The notes: a model not told the origin generated them from the sequence alone. A stretch of 64,000 nucleotides of DNA from Roseofilum halophilum BLCC-M91 (GCF_030068445.1 NZ_JAQPOK010000109.1:1-64000), one strand, 5' to 3'; positions 22,401 to 31,292 are shown, numbered from the stretch's first letter. Numbers and translations: made by a program.

Positions 22401-25207
22401 ACGGCTTCTGTTTCATAACCAGGAGGAGGATTATAAATCCAGGTATATCGCAGATCTAAATCTTGGTTAAAAACAACAATGGGAGAGTTTTTTAGGGCAA
22501 TTCTAAACCGTTCTTCGGCATAGCGGAGGGCTTCATTGGCGGCTTCTAAATCAGCCGTGCGTTGAGCGACTTGATCTTCTAGGGTTTGATTGAGATATTT
22601 GAGGGCTTCTTCGGCTTGCTTGCGATCGCTAATATCAGTAATACTGCCCACATATCCGATGATGTTGCCGTCCTCATCCATGTCCGTAACGGCCTGACCC
22701 ACGACCCAAACCACTGTGCCATCACGATGTTGAAACCGATACTCGGCATAAAACAGGCGATTCTCCTTGACCGCTTGACACCACTGGTCAAGCACCCGTT
22801 CTGAATCTTGGGGATGGAGAGTTTGAGACCACCCTTCGATTATCGCTTCTTGTGGGTGTAAACCGGTCATCTCACACCAGCGATGATTGACGTATAAACA
22901 TCGACCTTGAGCGTCCGTCTGAAAGATGCCCACGGGAGAAGCGCTGGCTAAAGTCCAGTAGCGTTTTTGGCTTTCTCTTAAGGCGGCTTCCATCTCTCGG
23001 CGATCGGTAATATCTCGACCGACGGCGTAAAAATAGGGTTCATCGGCTGGCATAGCTGTCCAGGAGATCCACCGATAAGAGCCATCTTGAGTGCGATACC
23101 GATGTTCAAAGTTAACGGTGGGGACTCTAGAGGCCAGTTGCTGCACTTGCGCTTGGGTGGCGGCTAAATCGTTGGGATGGACGAAATCCAATAAGTTGCT
23201 CGATTTGAGTTGTTCTGGACTATAACCCAATAGTCCTTGAAAACGGGGGTTGATGCGCTTAAAGGAGCCGTCAAAGCCGATAATGCAAAAGAGATCCAGG
23301 GAAAGGTTAAAAAATTGGTTTAATTCTTCCGTGAGTCGGTGTCGTTCCAGCACAGAAGCCAATAAATGGCCGATCGCCTCTAAAAATTGCACTTCGTCGG
23401 TAGTAAAATGACGATGCTCCTTGGTATGTACGCCCAACACGCCAAAGGGATGCTCTAAGCCAGGAATCAGGGTGGTTACGCCGCTAATGACGCGCCCTTG
23501 ATTGAGTAACACTGAACCGCGAAACCGGGTTTCTACCCGTAGGTCATCCACGACCACGGATTTACCCGACCATAAGGTATAGCCCGATTGGGTGTTTTTT
23601 GTGGCACTGAGGGTTAGTTGTTCCAGGGAATGCTGAAGCGGTTGATGGTGAACCGACTTAAATCCATAGGAGGCTTTAATTTGAAATGCTGCTTGATTGG
23701 GCAACAGTTCGAGGATTTCTACATAATCTACATTGAGAGTTTTAGTCATCCGATCGACGATTTCATTCATGAGAACCTGGAGGTCTGTGGTGGCGATCGC
23801 CAAGTGGCTTAAATCCGTTAACGTTTGTTGCTGGCGATCGCGAAACCGAAGCTGTATTTGCGCTTCCTGTCGCCGACTTAAATCTATCCCCGTGATAATC
23901 ACATGGGTAATCATCCCCCGGTCGCGAAAAATTTGGTTCGACCACTCAATGCGGCGTTGTCCACTATTTTCAGTGACCCAATGGCATTGATAAACCTCCG
24001 TCGCTTCTCCCCGAAGCGCTTGCTGAAGAACTTGTTTAATCTCCAGTTGTTCGCTGACTGGAATTAAAAATTCCCAAAATTGCTGACCTTGGGCGTGTTT
24101 TTCTCCATAACCACTCAAATGTTGACAGGTGTGATTAAAATAAATGATTTCACCCTGGCGATTAACCACAACGACCAAGGCATCAACCGCACTGAGAATG
24201 GCGCGGGTAAAGTTCTGCTCTTGCTCCAAAGCGTACTGCATCCATTGATGTTCCCTCAGTTGGGTGGGTAAATCTTGGAAATTTAAGCTTTGTTTTAAGG
24301 CGATCGCCAATTGTTCCGCTTCCTCTTTCAGCCAAGCTTCCTCTTGTCTCGACCAATGCCGAGGGGCGATCGCCTGTTGTGCGGTCAGCAATCCCCAAAG
24401 ATGATGATCTTGGACAATGGGAACCACCAAGTTGGCCCTGACCTGAATTTGGCGCAATAATTCCACATGACAAGGCGTTAACGATCCGGACTCAATATCA
24501 TGGGTAACTTGGGTGCGTCCATTTTGATAGGCTTTAAACAGATCTTCACCAAAGTGAGGATCGGTGATTTTTTTACCTAACAGGGATTGGCATAGGGGAT
24601 GTACGGATTCGGCAATGACTGTGCCACCGCCATCGGGTTCAAAGCGATAAATTAAGGCCCGATCGCACTTTAATCCCTGATGAATCTCTTTAACGGTGCG
24701 ATTGAGAAGGGTCTGAAAATCACTCTTGTGGCGATCGTTGGGCTTTTGCTGTGTGGCTTGAAGCTGGGCCAGCCCATAGTAAACGGCGATCGCATCCAGA
24801 CCTTGTAAACTTTGTTGCAGTTTTTCCGCCAAGATCGCGCCCATAATCTCTCCCTGGCGATCGAGTATGGGCAAATACTCGATCTGCTGCACATGCATCA
24901 GTTTCGTTACTGCCAACAGATCTAAATCCGGTTGCCAAGTTAAACTCCAACCCTGGGTTGTCATCACCTGCTCAACCGCAACCGCTCCCCATTCCTGGCG
25001 ATGGCGGTACATCTGATGATAATCGGAGACTGTCACCACCCCTAGAACTTGTTGGTTGTCGCGAACCACTAGATAAGGATGAGGTGCTTGATGATCCCAA
25101 CAGGCGATCGCCTCCTCCACGGTTAGATCGGGTGAAATGACGATCGGATGGCGATCGAGAACATTTTCTAGACTGGGCAGTTGCAAAGATACAGACGAAA
25201 AGGACAT
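19415..25207 (-). CDS. Giant CBS-GAF-PAS-LOV sensor histidine kinase
   Basis: A 1930-residue soluble sensor. Order: paired CBS motifs (about 20-135), GAF1 (160-308), PAS (328-450), GAF2 (460-622), PAS (625-738), PAS (744-866), coiled segment (868-900), PAS (895-1010), PAS (1014-1145), LOV-type PAS (1150-1268), GAF3 (1285-1440), PAS (1462-1585), PAS (1592-1714), HisKA_2 (1722-1800) and HATPase_c (1825-1925). The LOV domain has GKNCRLLQG (1195-1203) with photoactive Cys1198, then NYRKDGTLFWN and GIQND, the flavin-binding positions. GAF1 has Cys246-His247 at the place where phytochromes and cyanobacteriochromes bind bilin; GAF3 has Cys-Leu there. The H box is EIHHRVKNNL (His1733/1734). No membrane segment is seen. 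It is the first gene of a two-gene operon. Confidence 0.93.
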   Translation of the reverse strand: MSFSSVSLQLPSLENVLDRHPIVISPDLTVEEAIACWDHQAPHPYLVVRDNQQVLGVVTVSDYHQMYRHRQEWGAVAVEQVMTTQGWSLTWQPDLDLLAVTKLMHVQQIEYLPILDRQGEIMGAILAEKLQQSLQGLDAIAVYYGLAQLQATQQKPNDRHKSDFQTLLNRTVKEIHQGLKCDRALIYRFEPDGGGTVIAESVHPLCQSLLGKKITDPHFGEDLFKAYQNGRTQVTHDIESGSLTPCHVELLRQIQVRANLVVPIVQDHHLWGLLTAQQAIAPRHWSRQEEAWLKEEAEQLAIALKQSLNFQDLPTQLREHQWMQYALEQEQNFTRAILSAVDALVVVVNRQGEIIYFNHTCQHLSGYGEKHAQGQQFWEFLIPVSEQLEIKQVLQQALRGEATEVYQCHWVTENSGQRRIEWSNQIFRDRGMITHVIITGIDLSRRQEAQIQLRFRDRQQQTLTDLSHLAIATTDLQVLMNEIVDRMTKTLNVDYVEILELLPNQAAFQIKASYGFKSVHHQPLQHSLEQLTLSATKNTQSGYTLWSGKSVVVDDLRVETRFRGSVLLNQGRVISGVTTLIPGLEHPFGVLGVHTKEHRHFTTDEVQFLEAIGHLLASVLERHRLTEELNQFFNLSLDLFCIIGFDGSFKRINPRFQGLLGYSPEQLKSSNLLDFVHPNDLAATQAQVQQLASRVPTVNFEHRYRTQDGSYRWISWTAMPADEPYFYAVGRDITDRREMEAALRESQKRYWTLASASPVGIFQTDAQGRCLYVNHRWCEMTGLHPQEAIIEGWSQTLHPQDSERVLDQWCQAVKENRLFYAEYRFQHRDGTVVWVVGQAVTDMDEDGNIIGYVGSITDISDRKQAEEALKYLNQTLEDQVAQRTADLEAANEALRYAEERFRIALKNSPIVVFNQDLDLRYTWIYNPPPGYETEAVIGKSDRDLFVPEEGQRLEAIKQQVLESKMGVRAEVIVTNKGKLKCYDLTVDPLFNLEKQLIGVTCAALDITHRKKAELALQESERFIQRIADASPNILYIYDLEKQKNIYANKNIALVLGYSPREIKGMGNTLFEKLMHPEDRPRVYQFHQELMDTSDTEIWEIEYRMRDRQGEWHWFISRDTIFTRNHQGKPIQILGAASDITQRKKVEEQLRLSERAIAASSNGIVIVDAKQPDFPVISVNPAFERVTGYSAQDIIGKNCRLLQGKDRHQQGLKTIRQALKEEEGCTVILRNYRKDGTLFWNRISISPIHNDRGTLTHYLGIQNDITELKNAEARLLEKVKREELFSIITQRIRESLDLQEILRTTVKEVKQLLLSDRVLVYRVLPNYTGQVIAEAVNSGWSSTLDKIFPEETFPVECYDEYIAGKTYVVPDVISAQIHPCLIEFLQEFQVKSKIVVPIIQKKSLWGLLIVHQCDRPRDWKIEEIELLKQISSQLAIAIQQSEYYQQLQRELKERIVAERALLMSQERIQYLLSSSPGILYSFRAHNSFELTFVSDNAYDLIGYQLLEMFENNFWWNHLHPEDRVKINHYGLKTLFEQGSYSHEYRFLHKEGRYIWIYDQLNLVRDEQGNPIEIIGYWIDITDRKEIEEKLQETTSRLTSLISNLQLGVLVKDEHNKVALINQAFCDTFKTINCSNRLIGQEWGNIGDEFAPLFEHPEQISQQHQKIVANQQIVTNQEIQLADGRILEQNYVPILIDSVDRGHLWMYRDISDRKQAESRLVTSLQEKEILLKEIHHRVKNNLLVVSNLLEFQADYVSNPSLIKVLEDSRSRIYSMALIHEKLYRSMTLDTINFGEYLEDLVHNLFESYNLENNRVTFDLDIEPVLLNIETAHPCGLIVNELLSNTLKHAFPEGRKGKVKIILHQQENDRIVVKVADNGIGFPENLDFRHVDSLGMELVCTLTEQLEGEITLIRDHGTTFELRFLELKYRQRV

Positions 25208-25338
25208 AATTTAGATGCCAGAACAATTCCAGCCAAAAGCCTTACCTATAGCAGGGGAAAGTTGACAGCGATCTAGGCACTCCTGACCTACCCTCTCTCT
25301 GCTATATCACCTGATTTCATCATAGCTTGACTTGAATA

Positions 25339-25380
25339 AATGGTTTTCCCATTACCCTTCTGCCGCGCGAAGCGCTGTAT
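25339..25380. repeat. Heptamer array in a dispersed flank (1 copy)
   Basis: AAATGGTTTTCCC, one ATTACCC unit, then TTCTGCCGCGCGAAGCGCTG. Its flanks equal those at 8750-8805, where three ATTACCC units are present. Confidence 0.8.
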
Positions 25381-25401
25381 GATTTCGGTTATTGTCCAAC
25401 T

Positions 25402-26685
25402 TTGCAATTTGTCGATAAAAGAATCGTGATTGAACAGCAGTTATATCAAGAAGGGATAGAAAAGGCAAAGCAAAAGGATTATCAGGGAGCGATCGCCCTT
25501 TTCACTGAGGTCATTACCCTGAATCCCCATTGGGCAGATCCTTATTACCAAAGGGGTTTAGCCTACTTTGACTCTGGAGAAATCTATCCGGCTATCTCCG
25601 ATTATACCCAGGCTATAGAGCGCGATCGCTACCATACTCAAGCCTACTATGCCCGCGCCCTTGCCCGCATCAGCCTCAAAAACATCCCCGGAACCCTCGA
25701 AGACATCAATTGGGTGATTCAGCGCAACCCTGACTTTGCTGCTGCCTATCAACTGCGAGGGACTGTAGAGCGCAAACGGGGGAACATCCAAAGTGCGATC
25801 GCCAACTTCAAACAAGCGGCACACCTTTATTTAGACCAAAAAGACAAAGAAAACGCCAGTCGCACTCTCGCTCTGATACAGCAACTCAAACCCAAAAAAC
25901 ATACCCCACAACCTACCGCCCCATCCGCCCCCTTAATCACCCAATCTGACTTTTATCAAAACCTCATCAACAAAGCGCAACAGGGAAAACCCCAAGAAGC
26001 CCAAGAGGAATTAAACTGGATCTTAAAAACCGATCCCAACGACCCTCGCGCCTATGGTTGTCGGGGAATTATTTATTGTCAACTCGGCAACTATCAAAGC
26101 GCCATCTCCGACTTTAACCGCGCCCTTGCCCTCAACTTTCAAGACCCCATTATTTATCGCAACCGAGGCAAAGCCCGCGCCCAAATTGGCGATCATTTAG
26201 GAGCCATTGAAGACTTTAATCAAGCCCTAAACAATGAAAGTAACGATCCCCTAATTTACATCGCCAGAGGAGACGCTTACCGCTTAACCAGTCACTACGC
26301 CCAAGCCATTCAAGACTATACCACTGCCCTCAACCTCGATCCCAACCATGGCACAGCCTACTATAGCCGAGGACTCGCCCATGCTTGCTTAGAAGAAATG
26401 AAAGAAGCCATTGACGACTATCAACGGGCAGCCAGTAAATTTTGCGAACAAGAAAAATGGTCAGACTATAATCAGGCGATAGCCCAACTCAAAAAACTCC
26501 AAAAAGCCGTCCCCCAAAGTAATACCATTCAACTCGAATCTTTGCTACGTCAAAGACTCTTACGCCTCGTCGGAGGTCATTGGGAAATTGCCCAACGGTT
26601 GATCGATCGAGCCAAACAAGACTATCCGGGAATGGCCCAAGAATGGTATCTAGAAAAAGTAATTACGGATTTAGAACAAAGGTAA
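25402..26685 (+). CDS. Tetratricopeptide-repeat protein
   Basis: A 427-residue soluble protein with two TPR blocks. The first (about 14-150) has units such as AIALFTEVITLNPHWADPYY and AISDYTQAIERDRYHTQAYY. The second (about 190-350) includes AISDFNRALALNFQDPIIY and AIQDYTTALNLDPNHGTAYY. The two are joined by a Pro-rich linker (168-185). The C-terminal 70 residues form a separate helical part with RLLRLVGGHWEIAQRLIDR, a short module often found at the end of cyanobacterial TPR proteins. TTG 25402 opens the frame; GTG 25426 is an alternative start. The TAA stop overlaps the first bases of a REP/MITE element. Probably a protein-interaction scaffold; partner unknown. Confidence 0.87.
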   Translation: MQFVDKRIVIEQQLYQEGIEKAKQKDYQGAIALFTEVITLNPHWADPYYQRGLAYFDSGEIYPAISDYTQAIERDRYHTQAYYARALARISLKNIPGTLEDINWVIQRNPDFAAAYQLRGTVERKRGNIQSAIANFKQAAHLYLDQKDKENASRTLALIQQLKPKKHTPQPTAPSAPLITQSDFYQNLINKAQQGKPQEAQEELNWILKTDPNDPRAYGCRGIIYCQLGNYQSAISDFNRALALNFQDPIIYRNRGKARAQIGDHLGAIEDFNQALNNESNDPLIYIARGDAYRLTSHYAQAIQDYTTALNLDPNHGTAYYSRGLAHACLEEMKEAIDDYQRAASKFCEQEKWSDYNQAIAQLKKLQKAVPQSNTIQLESLLRQRLLRLVGGHWEIAQRLIDRAKQDYPGMAQEWYLEKVITDLEQR

Positions 26686-26806
26686 TATCAAATCCGCTAG
26701 TTTCGATTAAAAACGTAGGGAGCAAGATGCTCCCAATCCAGTAATATCAAGGGATTTAGTGCGGGCATCTTGCCCGCTAGTTTAACCCATTTACCGGATT
26801 TGATAT
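26685..26806. mobile_element. REP/MITE element with terminal inverted repeats
   Basis: ATATCAAATCCG (26685-26696) and CGGATTTGATAT (26795-26806) are perfect 12-bp terminal inverted repeats enclosing palindromes GGGAGCAAGATGCTCCC (26718-26734) and GCGGGCATCTTGCCCGC (26761-26777). The reverse complement matches the element at 14023 in order and spacing. No coding capacity. Confidence 0.75.
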
Positions 26807-26874
26807 AAGTAGGGGTAGAAAAAATTGTCCAAGGAAAAGTCCTGGGCTGCCACTTCCCACCCGACGCAAATCCT

Positions 26875-28593
26875 CTAGGACAAGTTGATATTTTCGTTAA
26901 TTCTCTCACCTACACTTGAACTAGCAATCACTTCGTGAAGCTGTAATTGCTCGAGTAAATCCATTGCTTGTTCGAGAGCTTCTCTACGGGTTTGGGCTTG
27001 ATGTTCAGGTGGAATTCGATCCAATAACTTCAAGCGTTGCAGGCGTTGTTTTACATCTCCCGTCGCGCCTACGACAAACACCCAACGGCGCTGATTCAAA
27101 GCCTCATTGACCATATTTTCGATCGCCAAAGAAGCGGTAACCCCCAACAACGGCACATCTTCTAGATCCAAAATCAACACATCATAGTCTTCTACCATTC
27201 CCATCCGTTGAGAAATGGACTTAGCCGCCCCAAAACTCATCGGCCCTCCCAAACGTAATAGCAGAATGTGGCCCCTTGCTTGCTGTAATAATTGCCGCTC
27301 CCACGCCGTTAAAGGCAAATGATGATCTTCATGATGTCCGGTCGTGGCTTGCACATCCTGTTGTTGGAGATCGCTTAACTTTTTCACCGTTAACAGATTG
27401 GCCACAAATACTCCGACTGCTACCGCCGTAATCAGATCGACAAACACGGTCAGAAACAGCACAATATACATTAAACCTGTGGCTTTAACGGATAATTTAT
27501 GGGCCCGTTTAAGAAAACTCCAATCAATAATATCGATGCCCACCTTAATTAAAATCCCTGCCAATACCGTATGGGGAATGGTTGCTGTTAAGGGCCCTGC
27601 ACCAAACAAAATCACCATTAACACCAACCCATGGACAATGCCAGAAAGGGGCGTTTTTCCTCCTGCTTGCACATTAATCACTGTTCGCATGGTAGCTCCA
27701 GCACCGGGTAAACCCCCCAGAAATCCAGAGACCATGTTACCAATCCCTTGACCGATTAATTCGCGATCGGAGTCATGTTCAGTGCGGGTAATATTATCGG
27801 CCACCAAAGAAGTCAGTAGAGAATCAATCGATCCCAGTGTGGCTAAAATCAAACTATAGCCCACCATATCCTTTAAGTCCTGCAAGCGAAACTGGGGAAA
27901 ATGGAGGCTAGGTAGTCCGCTCGGAATTTCGCCAATACGAGGAATCTGAGTTCCTTCTGGGAAAAAGAGGGACACTGAGGTACATACAATTAAGGCCAGT
28001 AAGGGAGAGGGAATGACTCGATTAACTCGCTTCGGAGTTAAAAATACGATCGCCAAGGTGAGTAAGCCTAACCCTGTGGCTTCTGGATCGGCATTTTGGA
28101 AGAAATACCTAAAGTTTTCCACTGCTTCAATCACGTTGGCTGAATTGGGATGACCCAATAGGGGGCCGACTTCAATCAGGATAATGATTACCCCAATACC
28201 AGACATGAAGCCAGAGATCACCGTGTAGGGAATCAAGGTGATATATTGCCCTAGTTTCAGCGCTCCAAACAGGATTTGTAAGGCTCCACCGAGCATAATT
28301 ACGGTAAAGCTCATGGCTAGACCGGTTTCTGGATATTTGGCAATCAGTGCTGTAAATACACTGGCCATGACTACGGTCATTGGCCCTGTGGGGCCAGAAA
28401 TTTGTGAGGGAGTTCCCCCAAATAGGGCTGCCAACAGGCCGATGCAAACTGCACCATAGAGACCGGCGATCGCCCCTGCACCAGAGGAGACCCCAAAGGC
28501 TAGAGCTAGGGGAAGGGCCACAATGGCGGCCGTAACCCCGCCAAAGAGGTCACCTCGCAGGTTTTTAAACGTAATCTGATTAATCAGTTGCAT
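26875..28593 (-). CDS. SulP-family transporter, BicA-like, with STAS domain
   Basis: A 572-residue membrane protein. The N-terminal opening NLRGDLFGGVTAAIVALPLA and the GPTGPMTVVMASVF segment are typical of the SulP/SLC26 family and close to cyanobacterial BicA, a Na+-dependent bicarbonate transporter. About 12-14 membrane helices span 20-430, and a cytoplasmic STAS domain covers about 440-555 (LLLRLGGPMSFGAAKSI, then VLILDLEDVPLLGVTAS). Length agrees with BicA (about 560). Sulfate or another anion remains possible, as SulP paralogues are hard to separate by eye. No carboxysome or other Ci-uptake genes are adjacent. Confidence 0.88.
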   Translation of the reverse strand: MQLINQITFKNLRGDLFGGVTAAIVALPLALAFGVSSGAGAIAGLYGAVCIGLLAALFGGTPSQISGPTGPMTVVMASVFTALIAKYPETGLAMSFTVIMLGGALQILFGALKLGQYITLIPYTVISGFMSGIGVIIILIEVGPLLGHPNSANVIEAVENFRYFFQNADPEATGLGLLTLAIVFLTPKRVNRVIPSPLLALIVCTSVSLFFPEGTQIPRIGEIPSGLPSLHFPQFRLQDLKDMVGYSLILATLGSIDSLLTSLVADNITRTEHDSDRELIGQGIGNMVSGFLGGLPGAGATMRTVINVQAGGKTPLSGIVHGLVLMVILFGAGPLTATIPHTVLAGILIKVGIDIIDWSFLKRAHKLSVKATGLMYIVLFLTVFVDLITAVAVGVFVANLLTVKKLSDLQQQDVQATTGHHEDHHLPLTAWERQLLQQARGHILLLRLGGPMSFGAAKSISQRMGMVEDYDVLILDLEDVPLLGVTASLAIENMVNEALNQRRWVFVVGATGDVKQRLQRLKLLDRIPPEHQAQTRREALEQAMDLLEQLQLHEVIASSSVGERINENINLS

Positions 28594-28617
28594 AGCAAGT
28601 TAGAGGAAACGGGGTGA

Positions 28618-28690
28618 TGGGTAATGGGTAATGGGTAATGGGTAATGGGTAATGGGTAATGGGTAATGGGTAATGGGTAATGGGTAATAG
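28618..28690. repeat. Heptamer tandem array (10 units)
   Basis: GTAATGG is repeated nine times without change from 28621, then once as GTAATAG. It lies just upstream of the minus-strand SulP gene start (28593), between it and the htrA terminator. Longest pure array of this heptamer in the window. Confidence 0.95.
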
Positions 28691-28781
28691 TAACCAGTTT
28701 CAGTTATACAGAAAGTTTGCTTTTCTATGAGTGAATTATGAGCATCAGAAGCGATCGATCTCCATTAAATAAACATTAAAA

Positions 28782-28812
28782 ATACCCCCAATAAGTAAAT
28801 ACTTTGGGGGAT
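28782..28812 (-). terminator. Rho-independent terminator of the HtrA-type gene
   Basis: On the minus strand ATCCCCCAA pairs with TTGGGGGTA around an A/T-rich loop, followed by TTTTT. It lies 37 bases after the protease stop codon. Confidence 0.75.
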
Positions 28813-28848
28813 ATGTTAATAGATATTTGATCCTAGACCATTTAAAAA

Positions 28849-30075
28849 TTACTGAGCTGGAAAGACTCCTGGACGAACGGTTAACGGTAAGGACTGGTCA
28901 CCGCGACGAATTAAGACCTTCAAAGGACTGCCCACCTGGGTATTTTGTACTGCTTCTTGAATCTCTATGGCTTCTTTCATCGGTTTGCCATCAATTTCGG
29001 TAATCACATCTCCAGCTCGGAGTCCAGCTTGGGCCGCTGGAGATTGGGGCATCACTTGCACAATTAAAACGCCCTGCTCTGCGGAGAGATTAAAGCCACT
29101 GTTGGGGTTTTGATTAATGTCTTTTTGCAGCTCTGGCGTTAGGGTGACCATCTGAATGCCGAGGAACGGATGCTCTACTTGGCCTTTAGTGACCAATTGA
29201 TCGGCAATGTTTTGGGCGGTATTGATGGGAATGGAAAAGCCTAAACCTTGGGCCCCTTGAATAATGGCGGTATTGATGCCAATCACTTCCCCTTTTTGGT
29301 TGAGTAGGGGGCCGCCGGAATTACCAGGGTTAATGGCTGCATCGGTTTGAATAAAGCTGACTCGTTTATCGGGAATTCCGACTTGGGCGCTAGAGCGACC
29401 GGTGGCGCTGATAATGCCTACGGTAACGGTGTTGTCTAAACCGAGGGGGTTGCCAATGGCGATCGCCCATTCACCCGGTTGTAAGGTATCGGAATTGCCC
29501 AATTTCACCGTGGGTAGATTTTCCCCGTCAATCTTAACTACCGCCACATCGGTTACTGGATCTGTGCCTAAAACTTTCCCTTCTAAGGTGCGGCCATCTT
29601 TCAGGGTCACGTCTACGGTATCTGTACCCTCAATCACATGGGCATTGGTTAAAATCACACCCTCTTGATTAATGATAAATCCAGAACCCGATCCCTTCAC
29701 TTCTCGCTCTTGGGGCATGGGGGCAGCACCGCCAAAGAAGCGCCGGAAAAAGGGATCGTTGAATACATCCGGTACTTGTTGAGTAACAATTCGGGAAGCA
29801 TCAATGCGAACGACAGCCGGCCCCACATTTTGCACCACTTGACTGACAAAACTCCCTTCACTGGGGGAGACTAGGGGCGCAGTTGGAGTTGAAGGGATGG
29901 CAGGGATGGTATTAGAAGCTTGTTGAGTCGCAGGAGATGAATGGGGCGATCGCGATAAAACCTGAGTCCCCGCTAAGGTCAGGGTACTGCCAAAGAGCAT
30001 CAAGGTGATATAGATGAGGGGTTGTTTCCAGGGGGCTGGAGTTGCGGTTTGATCGGATGGATGGGAATTGGTCAT
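28849..30075 (-). CDS. HtrA/Deg-family serine protease with PDZ domain
   Basis: A 408-residue protease. An N-terminal anchor/signal segment (about 19-38, [17 protein letters not shown]) exports it to the periplasm or thylakoid lumen. A Ser/Pro/Thr linker follows. The trypsin-like domain has the catalytic triad His146 (TNAHVIEG), Asp176 (TDVAVVKI) and Ser253 (GNSGGPL). One PDZ domain spans about 300-400 ([18 protein letters not shown]). Cyanobacteria have three such genes (htrA, hhoA, hhoB); which one this is cannot be decided here. They degrade or refold damaged envelope and photosynthetic proteins under heat and light stress. A terminator follows. Confidence 0.95.
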   Translation of the reverse strand: MTNSHPSDQTATPAPWKQPLIYITLMLFGSTLTLAGTQVLSRSPHSSPATQQASNTIPAIPSTPTAPLVSPSEGSFVSQVVQNVGPAVVRIDASRIVTQQVPDVFNDPFFRRFFGGAAPMPQEREVKGSGSGFIINQEGVILTNAHVIEGTDTVDVTLKDGRTLEGKVLGTDPVTDVAVVKIDGENLPTVKLGNSDTLQPGEWAIAIGNPLGLDNTVTVGIISATGRSSAQVGIPDKRVSFIQTDAAINPGNSGGPLLNQKGEVIGINTAIIQGAQGLGFSIPINTAQNIADQLVTKGQVEHPFLGIQMVTLTPELQKDINQNPNSGFNLSAEQGVLIVQVMPQSPAAQAGLRAGDVITEIDGKPMKEAIEIQEAVQNTQVGSPLKVLIRRGDQSLPLTVRPGVFPAQ

Positions 30076-30259
30076 GGGTCACACTCTGGCGATATCAGGT
30101 TAAGTCAAGGCTGACTGTTTAGATTCATATTATCTGTTATTAGATTAGCGATTTTCTCAGTTGATTGGCTGTTTCGGTTAACCGCACTGGGGGCGCTATG
30201 TGCTGGTAATGGGTAATGGGTAATCGGTAATGGGATGGGGAGATCCTTAACCTATAGGG

Positions 30260-31174
30260 CTATAGGGGCCAAAAGCCTTCATCGGTTTCATCGGATGAAG
30301 AGTTATCGCCGCTTCCGCCATTCAAGGCAGCAATTTGACGTTCATAGGTATTGGGATCGAGTCCGTCACCGATGGTGGCAAATTCTGGGTCGATCGCCTG
30401 TTCTAGAGCTTGAATGCGATCGCTGGTATGGGGATGGGTGCTTAGAAAAGTGGGAACAGAGCGCGATCGCAGCAATTTTTTCATAAAGTCTATCATGCCA
30501 ATTTGGGCATAGCCGGCCGCTGTCATCATGTTTAGTCCCACTCGATCGGCTTCATATTCGGCTTCCCTAGAGTGGGGTAAACGTAGGGCAATTTCTACGC
30601 CTATTTGCACAATTTGGCTTTCATCGACTCCCGCAGCAGTGGCTAACCCATTGGTTAAAGCCATGCGGCGCATCTGGTTAATGGCATGACGTTCGGCAAT
30701 GTGGGCAATTTCATGGCCGACGACGCTGGCGAGTTCGGCTTCGTTTTCGGCTTCTTTAATCAGTCCGGTGTGGATATAAACAAAGCCGCCCAGGGTAGCA
30801 AAGGCATTTACGGAATCATCGTCAATGACTTGGAACGTATACTGATAATTGGATGTGGGGGGACGATAACTTTCTTGCGCTAATCGTTGACCAATGCGAT
30901 CGATATAATCAGTTAACTCTGGCTCGTCATAGATTTGGACTTCCTGGCTAATCAGTTGCTGGTTTATTTGTTTACCTAGGGCCATTTCTTGGCGATCGCC
31001 TAAACTGGCCAGTTGCACATATTGAATCACATCTGGCAAAATATCCCAAATCGAAAATCCTTGGCTCACTTGGGGAGTGCCCACCCAAAGTCCGAGGGCA
31101 ACCCACAGGGAAATTATGGGATAGATCCATCGCCGAAACCGCGATCGCTTCATAAGGTTTAACATGATGCTCAT
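30260..31174 (-). CDS. M48-family zinc metalloprotease
   Basis: A 304-residue exported or membrane-attached protease. A basic N-terminus and hydrophobic segment (about 16-34) form a signal anchor. The zinc site is HEIAH (His154, Glu155, His158), with the third ligand Glu206 in EAEYEADRVG. This matches the periplasmic BepA/LoiP/Oma1-like M48 branch, which handles misassembled envelope proteins. The C-terminus is Gly/Ser/Asp rich (about 285-304). ATGs at residues 4 and 8 are alternative starts. It sits upstream of the HtrA-type gene on the same strand (185 bases apart), so both envelope proteases may form a quality-control locus; shared transcription is not shown. Confidence 0.9.
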   Translation of the reverse strand: MSIMLNLMKRSRFRRWIYPIISLWVALGLWVGTPQVSQGFSIWDILPDVIQYVQLASLGDRQEMALGKQINQQLISQEVQIYDEPELTDYIDRIGQRLAQESYRPPTSNYQYTFQVIDDDSVNAFATLGGFVYIHTGLIKEAENEAELASVVGHEIAHIAERHAINQMRRMALTNGLATAAGVDESQIVQIGVEIALRLPHSREAEYEADRVGLNMMTAAGYAQIGMIDFMKKLLRSRSVPTFLSTHPHTSDRIQALEQAIDPEFATIGDGLDPNTYERQIAALNGGSGDNSSSDETDEGFWPL

Positions 31175-31292
31175 TCATCGTCACACAAATCGAGTTGACG
31201 CACCTAGAGCCTTAAAAGTTGCTTCAGCTTCTAACGGTTTTCCGCTCTGCCGCGCCTTCATCTCCGCGAAGCCCAAACGCTATCTGAGGGAT

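Noticed and set aside
23618-24271. Plus-strand frames of 60-85 codons opposite the sensor kinase
   Set aside because: Antisense shadows without motifs or start signals.
24670-24950. Minus-strand alternative frames of 74-76 codons within the sensor kinase gene
   Set aside because: They overlap the kinase reading frame and follow its codon periodicity; shadows only.
28618-28690. Heptamer array considered as a CRISPR-like array
   Set aside because: Units are 7 bases with no spacers and no cas genes; it is a simple tandem repeat.
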